DNA from: Telmatactis stephensoni
Lineage: Eukaryota > Cnidaria > Anthozoa > Actiniaria > Isophelliidae
DNA length: 64,000 nucleotides
Assembly (NCBI GenBank): GCA_029948255.1
Contig: JALIZF010001631.1
Location: 310,001 to 374,000 of the forward strand
Direction of reading: 5' to 3'
The notes beneath the pieces were generated by a model. It saw nothing but the letters and a program-made list of their open reading frames with translations, was not told where the DNA came from and searched no databases. Positions within the stretch are counted from its first letter, which is position 1. Each line of letters starts with the position of its first letter. The position numbers and the translations under genes are program-made. Shown in pieces: positions 1-11,547 of this stretch.

Positions 1-78
1 ATATTCTTTGAACAACATTTGTAAATGTGGAATTATTGGAGAATAAAGATGAAAAGTGGTTATTTACAAGTGATTTAG

Positions 79-3000
79 TTTATTACCACACCCACAACAC
101 AAGATGAGGATGTTTAACTTTTAACAATTCACGTACATGTTCTACATCAGTTATTTTATTACCATACAGCCTTAGCACCTTTAGCTTTAGATTACAATTA
201 ACAAAGTGCACCACGCCATTATTAGTTATTTTATTTAAAGACAGGTCTAGATAGGTTAGTTTAGTGTGAGGTAAATGACAACACAGACACTCTATACATT
301 TATCATCTATACTACAATTCGACAGTAACAGTGCAGTTATCGTGGTACATGTGTTTGTTAAAGATAAAAACAGTGAATTACATACTGAAAGTGTTACAGG
401 TGAATACTCAATGGACAACAAGTGAGGAACAAGTGAAGATGAAGGAAGTGATTGTTGTTCACTTAATTTATGAAATACATCCACTAATGTTAATACTATT
501 TTGCAGTCTATATTAAATAACACAATCCTTCCATTACTATCCCAGTATCTATAGTCTTTGTTTTTCTGTAATTTTCTCTTTACTAAGTCTCCACCGCCAT
601 GCTCGTACAAACAAGTTAGCGATACTCCTTTTTTTACAACTTCATCCTTCTCGTTTTTGCTAATGTGTTTAAGTAGCTTTTTCATAAGTTGTTTATGATG
701 TTCTGGGTTCATTACTCCAGCCATAAACTGTAATGTTAAATAGCTAAGATTACTTTTTGGTGGCATTTTCTTCTTCTTTACAAAATAAAGAGCAGCAAAG
801 TACTCTTGGAAGCTGGTGTGACAGAAGCTATATTCGTGTAAAACTTTTGAAGGTAAAGCAGACGTCTTGACAGCAGCTTCAACAAATAGTAAATTGCTTG
901 ACTTAAGGTAAGTTAGCTCTACATCAGAAAGTGAGAGATTTTCTAAGTCTTTTTCGGTAAAACTATATTGACCACGTAAGAAGTGACATGGCCGCCAACT
1001 CGGACATTTGGTCCTTTATTTTCTCAACAACTGACGAGGCGGTTTTCTTATCTAAATTAGCTTTTAGTATGGCTTTATTATAGTTTTCCTCAATACACTG
1101 AACAATTTCAGTGTAAAATGTAGTTAATGTTTTAGGAAAACATATGCTGGAAATCCTAATGTTGTGCTCAATGTACACACACATGAGCAAGCACATCAAG
1201 GGAACTTGACCAAAAGTGAGATAGTCACTGTTTCCCTTGATAGTACTTATTGCCTTGGCCTGCAGTTTCTTGATTGGATTTAAAATACCTTTCTACATAT
1301 TCTATAACTTGCTGTTCTGAAAACCCTGTGATACTTACAGATCTATCAAAATGGACTTTTTCTGTCATCTCATCAGCTTGAATTGGCCTTGAGGTTACCA
1401 TGACAACAGCATTGGATAATATTTTCTTTTTGACCATTTTGCTGATAAGTGCAGTTACAGGCATTTTAGACCTGGGATCATTGGGAAATGAGCTCTCAGA
1501 ATCGCTAATTAACTTATGACGGTCTTGATATTCATCAAAGCCATCAAACAGTATTAACAACTGCTCTGGATGATAAATAATGTACTCCATAATGAAGTCG
1601 TTTATCATCGTATTCTCATCTAGCATAGAGCAAAGATTTAATAATTCTTTAAGATTAAGGTTTTCTGACGCAAGGTTGTTTAACTGTCTAAATGTTAGTA
1701 AAAATGCCAGCTTGAAGTCGGGATTGTCAGTACTTTTATCTGGGTCAAATATGCCGTCTGTAGACCAGTCTTGTACCAGTTTCCTGCAAAACAGCGATTT
1801 CCCAACACCAGGGTTCCCCACTATTGATATTGACTTAACACTTTCTTTCTTTGCTTTATCAAGGAAAATATCAGCGGTTTTTTTTATTTCTGTAGTTGTC
1901 TCACCAGCAAGTAAGCGTGATGGACTGGACATTGTTGTTTCTCTTGAGCGATGGTACATCATCAAATTTGTAAAAATGTCTTCGAGTCTCAAACTCTCGA
2001 TGAGAGGTGAGACGAAAAATTCTTGATGATTTTGAGTTTTCTTCTTCACTGCACCTTTGAGGTTTTGTGAAAACAGATCAGCATCTAAAGAAAGAAAGAG
2101 AGAAAGATAAACGAATTGTCTTTTACATATCCTCATATCGTATTCGTGTTAGTAAAACATCTACAAAAAGTACTCGTTTCTGATTGGCTTATCGAACTGT
2201 AAATTTTGCCCCATCACACCAACTAAACTTAGCTTTTCAGAAATTAAAAATTTTGGTCGAGTTAGAAATGTGCCTATAGTTTCAAATCGACTAAAGGCCA
2301 CAAGACATTTTTCTTGCAACTTCCAATGCAATACAACGCCGTTGCGTTGCATGTTGTAGAAGAGCTTGCGTGTAACACAACCCTCTCTGGAACGCGTTGC
2401 AAGTTCCAGAAAAAAATTAAACGCGCAAGCTTCTACTTTTTGCAACCTTGAAATCACTACCGTCGCAAATGGCTAACCAGAGCACAGTGACCGCTGACAT
2501 ATCCGGATTTCTCGCAAACCAAAAAAGCGTCGCTTTGCAAGTTGCGAAGAGAGTTGCGCGCGTCTGACATCTCGCATGCAACTTGCAAAGCTCTACCATC
2601 GTTAGCATTGGATTGCAAATTACAAGAACAATGCCTCGTACGACATGGTCTAATTAACTGGTTATCATTATCAATGTCATTATTATTTAATTATTTTTAA
2701 TTCTAAAAGCATTTTGTTTTGGCTGTTAAATTTATGAATACCTTGAGCGCTGGCAACGGAAGTTGAAATCTGTCTTCTTTGTGACACTCTTTCAAGTGAT
2801 TCACGAACTTCCTCAATCTTTCCTTCTAGCTCCTTCTTTGAGCTTTCAATTTTCTCTACAACGTTGACTTCAGTTTCGTTCATTTTCTGTGCTAACGTCT
2901 TTTCTGTTTCCTTCAGTGCCTCCATTACTCTTTTGTCATTCTTCTCCCATTCTTCTAAACTTTGGACATAGTACTGCCTATCTGATGGGTCCATTGAAGT

Positions 3001-3491
3001 AACTCTTAGTTCATCAATATACTGTTGGTAATGTGCTCCTCCAAGTCGCGACACCACACTAGATATGTCGTTCCAGTATGTGGTAAAATCACCATCAGAA
3101 AGAGGCTGGCTTTTTAATGTGTGCAATTTGATTGCGAAACTGCCTTTATTCTTGCAACGTCATCCTCAGTTGGTTTTGGCAGCTTACAGATGGAGCGCAA
3201 TAGCAAGCACAGTAAACTAATAGTCAAACGGTTGTGGAGTCCTACTGCATAACTACTAGTAGGGTACAGTTTGTCCCACTGTGCCTTGAACAACTTTTTG
3301 CTTGTGTAGAGATTCCTTAGAATAGTGTGGTTGGCTGGATCTATAAGTGTACGTCTTAGAGAATGAGGCGGATGGATGGAATCAAAAACTTCTCTTAACA
3401 CCTTAGTACCACCATCAATTAGCAATTTGCAAACACGGGCAAAGTTTGTGTTTGGCTTGGTCACTTGAGACCAGCTGCTTCCTGTAGCCAT
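79..3491 (-). pseudogene. NLR-type immune receptor (DZIP3-like HEPN + coiled coil + NACHT + LRR), frameshifted
   Basis: Reads right to left. Exon 1 (3491 down to 2742) starts at ATG 3491 and encodes a helical domain like the HEPN domain of DZIP3-type proteins, then a Glu/Lys-rich coiled coil. The donor after 2742 and the acceptor before 2084 (TTTCTTTAG) join in phase. Exon 2 (2084 down to 83) carries a NACHT ATPase with Walker A GNPGVGKS, Walker B LLILFDGFDE and sensor TSRP, a helical region ending FQEYFAALYF, and two to three leucine-rich repeats before the stop. An AATAAA overlaps the stop codon (79-84). Three frameshifts break it: near 3115-3125, near 1250-1270 and near 970-980; homology resumes in another frame each time. 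Known family role: cytoplasmic danger or pathogen sensing by NACHT oligomerisation. Inference: a decayed member of a multicopy family. Uncorrected assembly errors are the alternative, though the breaks are not in homopolymers. Confidence 0.8.
2085..2741. other. Intron of the NLR pseudogene
   Basis: No credible coding sequence. Much of 2280-2610 consists of imperfect repeats of GTTGCAAGTTGC-like text, probably a short dispersed repeat. Open frames here lack homology and splice support. Confidence 0.55.
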
Positions 3492-3671
3492 CACTGAGAC
3501 AATCTACAAAATCAAAACAAAACGAAATTATATATAATTCAGTGTAAGAAACTATACTACTTTTACATTCCACTTCTGAGAGATTAGTTACATTAGAATA
3601 CGGACCGAAAAGAAAACCTAGAAGACGGAATAAGAAGAGGAGTGAAACAAAAAGAAAAAGAGAGGAAAGAA

Positions 3672-3840
3672 GATGAGAAGAGAAGGGAAGGGAAGGGAAG
3701 AGAAGGGAAGAGAAGGGAAGAGAAGAGAAGAGAAGAGAAGAGAAGAGAAGAGAAGAGAAGAGAAGAGAAGAGAAGAGAAGAGAAGAGAAGAGAAGAGAAG
3801 AGAAGAGAAGAGAAGAGAAGAGAAGAGAAGAGAAGAGAAA
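3672..3840. repeat. (GAAGA)n pentamer microsatellite
   Basis: Nearly pure AGAAG pentamers in the centre with GGGAAG variants toward the left. It produces meaningless Arg/Glu or Ser/Leu/Phe open frames on both strands. Confidence 0.95.
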
Positions 3841-4402
3841 ATAGGAGAAAACAAAAACAGCGAAAAACCATTTACATTATGGCGTCTCATACTACAACCA
3901 CCAGGATGTTTTGGGGCCCAACTTCTTTTACCCTTCCTTAATTAACGAGCAATTTTTATGAACCATTTTCTATGACCAATAGACCTCATACATTGGGTTT
4001 GTCTATCAGACAAATGCATTTGTCATGTAAATTTCAGTCAGATTTTCTCATTCACACGAGCTAAAAAATATTTTGTCACTGAAAAAGGGGGGAATAGTAA
4101 GGAGGATGTATTACAATCAAAGAAAGAAACTGAAAACCCATGACATTTAAATTAAGAACTGTTGTACTTTCTATTACTCTTATTACAAAGACATCGAGAA
4201 AATTTGATTCAGCAAAAGTTGTACATCAAATTTAGTATTTCATTTCTTATAATACACTATTTTGAGAACTTTCAAAACATTACTCCTACCTATTAATTCC
4301 GAATTGTACTCAAGATCGTGCGATTTCCTATACAAATTAACTATCTTTTTCCTGTTTTTTTTTTCAAAATTTTGGCATGTAAAAGTAATTTTTTTACAAT
4401 AG
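3841..4402. other. Intergenic, no gene seen
   Basis: AT-rich sequence with no open frame, splice pattern or strong repeat that I can support. Confidence 0.5.
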
Positions 4403-4495
4403 TTGTTAGGCTACAGATTTTCACTGATTGTACATTTATTAATCTTAATGTGTTTTTGAGTAATTTTGCTAGTTAAGTATTTTAAGGTGGCTCGA

Positions 4496-7445
4496 CTGGG
4501 TTTTGTTTGCGATGAATCTCCGCTGTTTGATCGCAAAATTCGTAAGCAAAACCCCTTATTTCAAAAAAAGAAATAAACTAGCCATTTCTAATAGAAAGTG
4601 AAGTGCTGCGAGCAGAACTGAAACAGCTGGTGTATCCACGTTAGCAGAACTGTTCCCCTAAAACTCACGAAAGTACACCGCTTTCTCTGATATATGAAAT
4701 GTTTCTTGTCTATCTCTTGTGCGTTGTGTGACGAACACTGCTAGTTGACCTTCAATGTTGAACTACAAAACATGATTCTCCAGGATCAGTGTCGGACACA
4801 CTGTCACAGTTCAAAATATTTAGCACTTTGAGTAAAAGCAATTTTTCAAACAATCACAAACGGCTAGCGTTGGCAATGATTATAAAACTAACTGATTATA
4901 AAAAGCTAGTTGTACGTTGCATCACGGTCAAAGATGCCGCATTGTCTACTGTATTTGACGCTTTAGATTAAACGAATGATAAATACAATTCCATCACATA
5001 CAAAGTATAAAATTTTCTTTCATAGGGTAACCAAATATATTGCAGAGATTCTCAGCGCGACCTCACTTCATACTTATTATCTTGGCTTGAATTGATTCGG
5101 CCCGTAGACGAGCTTCGACTCGAACAGTAATACGCAAAATGACCCGTAACAGAACATTCCCTCTCGAAAAAATACACTTAGCATTTTGTAACCCTCATGT
5201 ATACTTCGAGAAACATAAAACCTCTCGAATGGAATCGCACAGGAATCCCAATTCATCCCTGTGACGTCAAGAACATACCACCGTACATAAAAATCGAGTT
5301 CGTGGATCAATATTAAGGTGACGTCATAAATCGCACAGGAATCCCACACCAAGAATAGTGTTGCTGCTCGCTTCGCTCCCAGCAATAAATAAAAAAATTC
5401 TACAGCAAGTCTAGAGATAGATTAAAGTTTCTTTTGACGTTTAAATCATTTTGATCGGAGTTTTCAATAATCTATAGTGGTGGCATGACGATTTTCATAA
5501 ACCTGAGTTTTGTACAAACTCCATTTAATATTTCATAAAATCTAGATCAAGTTCTGCACTCTTACTCAGCTTCAACGATTTCTACGGAAGCGTTTTTGAA
5601 TAAAACGCGCTGGAACTTTTACGCATCAAAAAAGTAAACAATTCCAAGCATTCAGTTTACTTGGCCGAAAACCTTACTTTTAGGACTCGGAAAAATCTTT
5701 TTTGGAGCTCATATTGTCAACACATTCAATAGCTGTTCGTTTGGAAAAGTAAAACAAAATTGCGTCTCACGATTTTGAGAAATATGAATTTAGGTCAAGT
5801 TGATAGAGGTGTCATCTTTTGTTTATCATTTCAGTTATCTTTATAAAAAGCTAGAAAACTTAAGATTCCATCGATGAATTTTTTCTAACTTTAATATCAG
5901 CGTTTTCATCAAGTTTTTTTTAATTCTACACATTTCATGGCCATTGAAGTATTGTAAGATATTCAAAATAGATTATACTTACTTCGGGTTGACGTTGTTT
6001 TGGTCGTCAAGCATCTCCATTGTCCAGTTTTTTTCTGAACTTGTGAATTCCTCAAGTATATTGAGGCTTGACTTGGGCCCAATTTTCATAAATATAGGTT
6101 TTAAAATGATCGTGGTCGTTCATCAGGATCTTAAGAAAATTCATATATTTTGTCGAATACACATGAGCCGAAACTTTATGTGAGATTTTAAACTTCGAGG
6201 GAGTGTCACGTGACATACTACAGCAAATCATTATTTTTGATTACAAATGGGGAACACAAAGATTTCATCGGTTTAAACAATTTATATCATATTTTATTTC
6301 TTTTCTTATGCTCTTTCCGACAACGTCTTTTAATGTTGGAAAAATACTCTGTGGGAAGAGATATTTTAGAAAAGAGGTAATGTGACCTAACATAAAATGA
6401 TACACGATTAAAAGGCGGCAACATATACCTGAGCCAAATGTCTAACAACACTGTGAATTTCAGTGAGATAGGTTAAGGTTCTGTGTACCCCATTTTGAAA
6501 AAAAAACGTTTTTGCAGCCTTAAGGTCATGTGACCAGTGAATTGAAAAACACTTGACATCAAAGTGTTCACAATGTGGATGCACATCATCTTCCAAGAAA
6601 TCTTTGCGATATCTTTAAACCTCCGTGTTTTATGAGCGAAAATGGTTACTTCCTAATTTGCATAATAGTATACTTGAGTCCGATATGCCGCTCTTATTGT
6701 TTGCCTTTTGTAAACCTTCCGAGTGGCTCCGAGTATGATAATTTGAAACAGCACAATTTCAATGGCTTATATTAAAATAACAAAGGATGAGTGCAGCGAA
6801 CGGAATCGGAATTCACAAGTTCAGACAAAATTGGACAATGGAGATGCTGAAAACGCTGCTACTGAAGTTAGAAAAATACTCATCGAGGGAATCCTAAGTT
6901 TTCTAGCTTTATTTTTTATAAAGATAATTGAAATGATAAACAAAAGATGAAAAGGCGCAGCTCTATCAACTTGACCGAAATTCGTATTTCTCAAAATTGC
7001 GCAAACAAATTTTGTTCTATTTCTCTACGAACAACGATTGAAGAGTATGTCGACAAAATGAGCTCAAAAGAAGCTGTTTCTGAGTCCTTTAAGTAAACTT
7101 TTTGGTGCGTAAAAGTTTAAGTGCGTATTATTCGAAAACGCTTCCATAGAAATCTTTTAAACATAGTAACAGCGGAGAAGTTCATCTGAATTCTATGAAC
7201 CAATAAACGCGGTTTTGTACAAAACTTTATTTTGTCTAAAAATTTCATGTTGAAAAACAACAATGAAAACAGCAATGTCGTCACTATGAATCACTGGTAG
7301 CTCCGATCATATTGACTTAAGCGTCAAAAGAAACTATCCCTAGACTTACTATGAATTTCTTTTTTTGGAATAAGGTTTTTGGCCACAACGCATTTTGCGA
7401 TCAAACAGCGGAAGTGCACCTCAAACAAAACCCACTCGAGCCACC
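4496..7445. mobile_element. Non-autonomous DNA transposon with TTAA target duplication (piggyBac-like?)
   Basis: Flanked by TTAA at 4492-4495 and 7446-7449. Terminal inverted repeats begin GGTGGCTCGA and run about 60 bases. A second inverted pair lies inside (about 5396-5860 against 6950-7345). No transposase is present. TTAA duplications are typical of piggyBac-type (and Kolobok) transposons, so that assignment is inference. The related end TTAAGGTGGCTCGA also occurs at 26457. Confidence 0.75.
4721..5073 (+). repeat. Dispersed repeat, copy 1 of a ~355-bp family
   Basis: Matches 38693-39051 in the same orientation from GCGTTGTGTGACGAAC to GACTTCATACT, with small indels. It lies inside the TTAA-flanked element. 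No coding potential. Confidence 0.85.
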
Positions 7446-8330
7446 TTAAGTGTTGTAACCTTGTCCGTTTTGATTGTAGGATTTGTGTATAGTTTTCCTG
7501 TGTGACACACCCTCTTTCACTATAACCCAAACTTAAGTCCAACGTGAGGTTTCGTTTTGGCTCCAAATGTGATGTAAACAGGAAATCAGATATAGCCTAT
7601 TTGTTATATAAGGACTGTCGATATTTGTCACACTCGCACATTAACTAAGTCTATGTGCAAACTAGCTAGAGAGGCAAGTTTAGGGTCTACTCAGTGTTAA
7701 TATGAAAGTGAAGACCTAAGTAAGGAAAGAGATCGAGTAAGGAATTCCTTCTGACAATCACACCGACTAAGGAAAGTCAGAGAGAGAGAGAGAGTGGAGA
7801 GCCCATGCAGGTATCGATCCACCAGTGTTACGAGGGTCTATTTAGGGATCGTGCTGCTCTGCCAACTCGGTTATTGTACTTTGTACAGTAGCTAATTACA
7901 TGCTAGAGCCAGGCCAACCGATAGACTTTCCTTAGTCGGTGTTGTTGATCAGAAGGAGCTCCTTACTCGACCACTTTCCTTACTTAGGGCTGTACTTTCT
8001 AATTAACGGTACTGAGTAGTACTCTAGACTTGCCTTGCTAGTTTGTACAAAGACTTGGTTAATGTGCGAGTGTGACAAATATCGACAGTCCTTATATAAC
8101 AAAGAAGCTATATCTAATATCCTGTTTACATCGCATTTGGAGCCAAAGCGAAACCCTCCGTTTCATTTCGGAGTTATAATGAAAGAGGGTGTGTCACACA
8201 GGAAACTAAATAAATCCTACAATCAAACCGGTCAAGATTACAACATTCAAAATGCATAACTAGGAAAATTACTCAAAAACACATTGAGATTAATAAATGT
8301 ACAATTAATGAAAATCTGTAGCGTAACAGA

Positions 8331-9134
8331 ATTATCAAACTCGGTGAATAGTTATAGCTCCAAAAAGGAGTAGTTCCGGAACGCTAGCGGCAAAGAACTG
8401 TAACGTGCGCGGCAGAGATATTTTACACTGGTATTTTGTCCCGGGCTCGATCTACAATATATAGATGTTTTGCGGATATCAGGGTATAGCTTACCGTAAT
8501 GAATAAACTATATGTCTTTGCGAGTCTTCGTTTCGGTGGTTTTAGTACTTGCCAACACTACAAGAAGTTTTAGAAAGATTCATGAGTGATGAGAAGATTC
8601 GCAATACACAAATTATAATTTTTGCACTTACTGAATAGGAAACAATTTTTTGTTCTCTTGTAGAAAATGAAGCGTTTTGTTAGTCTGATCTGCCGTGGAA
8701 ACTTATTCAAACGTTGAATGTTAGGTTTGGGCAACTGCCTAATGCTAAGTAGCGAACATTAACGAGAATCGTCCAATAGGATTGTTTCAGACCTTTTATG
8801 ACGTCAGAGGGGTCACTTTCTATGACCTCTCTTTGTCATAAGGTTGTCTTTGATTGGTTGGATCGATACAGGAAAATCAACATGGATCAGCAAACTATTG
8901 TCACTTTTGATGTGCTTTCGCAACAAAGGGGTGACGTCATATCCTGCGTGACTGTATCACAAATGGGAACGCCCCCATGAGATAAGGTAAGATATTCACC
9001 CTTCTACGTCAATAGAAAAATTACATTTACCGAAAAAATCCCAGCCTTAAACACAACTACATAATATCCCTTATAAAAATCCCGATAACGGTCAAAAAAA
9101 GAGATAAGAGAAAACTTGTAAAATATGGACTAAA
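8331..9134. other. Intergenic, no gene seen
   Basis: Short open frames only, without homology. Nothing further can be supported. Confidence 0.45.
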
Positions 9135-9565
9135 TTGGGGACTTGTAGGGATCGCCTGCTCTGCCAACTCGTTTACTAGACTTTGAACAACCCACAGCGG
9201 CTTATTACATGCTATGTGAGGGTTCGTACCACAAGTTGAGGTAGAATCAGGCAAACCAAAAAGACTTTCCTTAGTTGGAGCGGCTGTCAGAAGGAATTCC
9301 TTACTCGATCTCTTTCCTTACTTAGGTCTTCACTTTCATATTAACACTGAGTCCTACCCTAAACTTGCCTCGCTAGCTAGTTTGCACAAAGACTTAGTTA
9401 ATGTGCGAGTGTGACAAATATCGACAGTCCTTATATAACGAAGAAGCTAAATCTAATATTCTGTTTACATCGCATTTGGAGCCAAAACGAAACCTCACGT
9501 TGGTTTCATGTCTGAGTTATAGTGAAAGAGGGTGTGTTACACAGGAAACTAAATAGATCCTACAA
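9135..9565. repeat. Partial copy of the 4403-8330 fold-back arm
   Basis: Same orientation as the right arm at 7850-8225. Shared text includes GACTTTCCTTAGT and GTGCGAGTGTGACAAATATC. Confidence 0.8.
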
Positions 9566-9629
9566 GGATTTATAGGTTCCTGTTCCTACATTGCAATTTC
9601 CACTGCAAAATGTTCTTACAGTGCTGCGC

Positions 9630-9870
9630 TTCGAACCGTTGCCACTACCACAAAGTTTTTGATAAATTTTTGACATCTTTTTGACAACTTTGAATACTGC
9701 TAACCAATTAAATATTGGCGCTTCACTTTGATGTCTCGATATGATGTACAAACTCCGCCAATCGAGACATCAAAGTGAAGCGCCAATATCTAATTGGTTA
9801 GCAGTATTCAAAGTTGTCAAAAAGGTCAAAAATGTAATTAAAAACTTTGTGGTAGTGGCAACGGTTTGAA
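9630..9870. mobile_element. Hairpin MITE with ~110-bp arms
   Basis: Arms 9630-9740 and 9761-9870 are near-perfect reverse complements separated by about 20 bases. No coding sequence. Consistent with a fold-back or MITE; family unknown. Confidence 0.8.
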
Positions 9871-10158
9871 GAATCTTATAAACGTCAAAAGCTGAGAAAC
9901 CTTTATATGAAACCTGTTTGCTTAGCCTCCGTAGCCTGGCTCTCGGGGCGAGGAGGGTGGGGGAGGGAAGGGAGAGGAGGGAAGATGCCCTCCCTCTCCT
10001 TCTCCCCCACCCTCCCTTTTCCGTTCTCCTCCCCCAACCCCTCCCCTCCCTACCCGCATGTTTGCCTATACTTACGTTTTGACAATAGCTATCCATCATG
10101 GACGGACAGACAATTTTAACATATTGTTTAAATTGTAAGTCCCGTATGTTTACATTTT
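9871..10158. other. GC-skewed patch, no gene
   Basis: 9945-10055 holds a G-rich run (GGGAGGG) followed by a C-rich run (CCTCCC) that can pair as an imperfect inverted repeat. No coding support. Confidence 0.5.
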
Positions 10159-10268
10159 GTGTGAGCGAGTGAGTGCGTGAGTGAGTGCGTGAGTGAGTGC
10201 GTGAGTGAGTGAGTGAGTGAGTGAGTGAGTGAATGAGTGAGTGAGTGAGTGAGTGAATGAGTGAGTGT
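10159..10268. repeat. (GTGA)n tetramer repeat
   Basis: Tandem GAGT/GCGT tetramers with a few GAAT variants. Confidence 0.93.
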
Positions 10269-10688
10269 CACATTTGCATGTTCTGCCCTCTCACTACAAC
10301 TCGTGGATTTGTAATCCACAAGTTAAAAACAACTTGAGTTTATTGAAATCAATTTTCCTTTGGGTTGAATGAAGTTTTATTGTATGTGAAACACAAAATG
10401 TATTTCTATCATTACTATATCTGTTATTTACAATAAATTATGTACTTTTATATCATGAATGCATATTTATATATATTTATAGATATTCATTTGTTGAAAA
10501 TAGCTCTCTTATAGAAAAATATACATCTCTGTTCATAAACATCTTGGGATAAAAACGTTTGTCAGTTTTTAAAATCAAATAATTCATGGTTTCCAGTTGT
10601 TGGTAAATATGGCCACAAATATGTCTGTAACTCAACGTCTTTCTTTTCGCTGTACATAACTGCAGACTCTCTAAACAAATTCGATTCA

Positions 10689-11376
10689 GGCTCCGTCGAC
10701 ACGGAAACGCTTTCAATTTATGTTAATGCAAACATCTAAAAGGTTTAACAAACCATTGTACGTGGGAGAAGCCATGAATGAGTGAAGTTGTCACTACCAC
10801 GTCAACTTGTTTAATTAATTATAACGCCGAGCTTTTGGACAGTGTCTACTGTAACATTTTCATTAGCCCTGAAGATGGACACTTTATTCAAAAGCTTAGT
10901 GTTATAATTTAACAAGTTTATTGACAACTTTACTCATTCATCTAAAAGTTCTCCATCCACACGATCGTTTTCACTTCGTTTTTGTCTGTCCACACGAGAA
11001 CAATGAAAACGCTGTGAAAACAGCCTCTAATGGACATGCGCAAACGTTTGTTTATCTGCTTAAAAAAGGACTGGAAATGAGTCACACTGTCCAGCGTTTT
11101 CGAAAAGAAGCGTTTACAACCGTCCACACGATAACGATAGATGAACGTTTTTGAAAACAGTCACTTTGAAAATCTCCTGGGTGCCAGAGCATTGGCCTGC
11201 GTTACGTTACGTTAATAATTTTCTAGGAAGATTAACGAAACGTATACGTAACGTGAGCCAGTGGTACCCTGGGTACTTTGAAAAGCGTTTTCCGTCAAAA
11301 AGAAACCGACCAGCCTTTTCGTGTGGACGGGGCTCAAGAGCGTGTACAAATGAAACGTTTCCGTGTGGACGGAGCC
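10689..11376. mobile_element. TIR element GGCTCCGT...ACGGAGCC with 3-bp duplication (Harbinger-like?)
   Basis: Terminal inverted repeats pair over about 25 bases (GGCTCCGTCGACACGGAAAC against its complement ending at 11376). TCA flanks both sides (10686-10688 and 11377-11379). No transposase. A 3-bp duplication with GG-starting ends suggests PIF/Harbinger, but TCA is not the usual TWA target, so this is tentative. A second element is nested at 10743-10938. Confidence 0.65.
10743..10938. mobile_element. Nested fold-back insertion flanked by CATCTAAAAG
   Basis: A 10-bp direct repeat CATCTAAAAG lies at 10733-10742 and 10939-10948. The insert has imperfect inverted arms (about 10776-10838 against 10880-10938). 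The duplication length would suit a Mutator-type element, but the terminal repeats do not reach the junctions cleanly. Confidence 0.55.
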
Positions 11377-11547
11377 TCAGTGTTATAATGTCGTTTCCGA
11401 TGACTTCAAACACTGTTGCATTCAGTGATGTCCCACATCAATCGAGCCCTGCATAGCAGCCTGCAGTCATTGAATACAGCGGTATTTTGATGAATTCGAA
11501 TATATTTTATATGCAAATAAATTCGACATTAGTTCGATGAAGTTTTT

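Larger units (their letters stand above)
4403..8330. mobile_element. Fold-back element with long inverted arms, interrupted by a TTAA-flanked insertion
   Basis: The left arm is 4403-4495 plus 7446 to about 7785; the right arm is about 7930-8330. After removing the insertion 4496-7445, the left arm pairs with the reverse complement of the right arm over more than 400 bases with scattered mismatches. The spacer (about 7786-7930) holds a (GA)n run. No transposase frame is visible. A partial copy lies at 9135-9565. The class is not identified. Confidence 0.7.
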
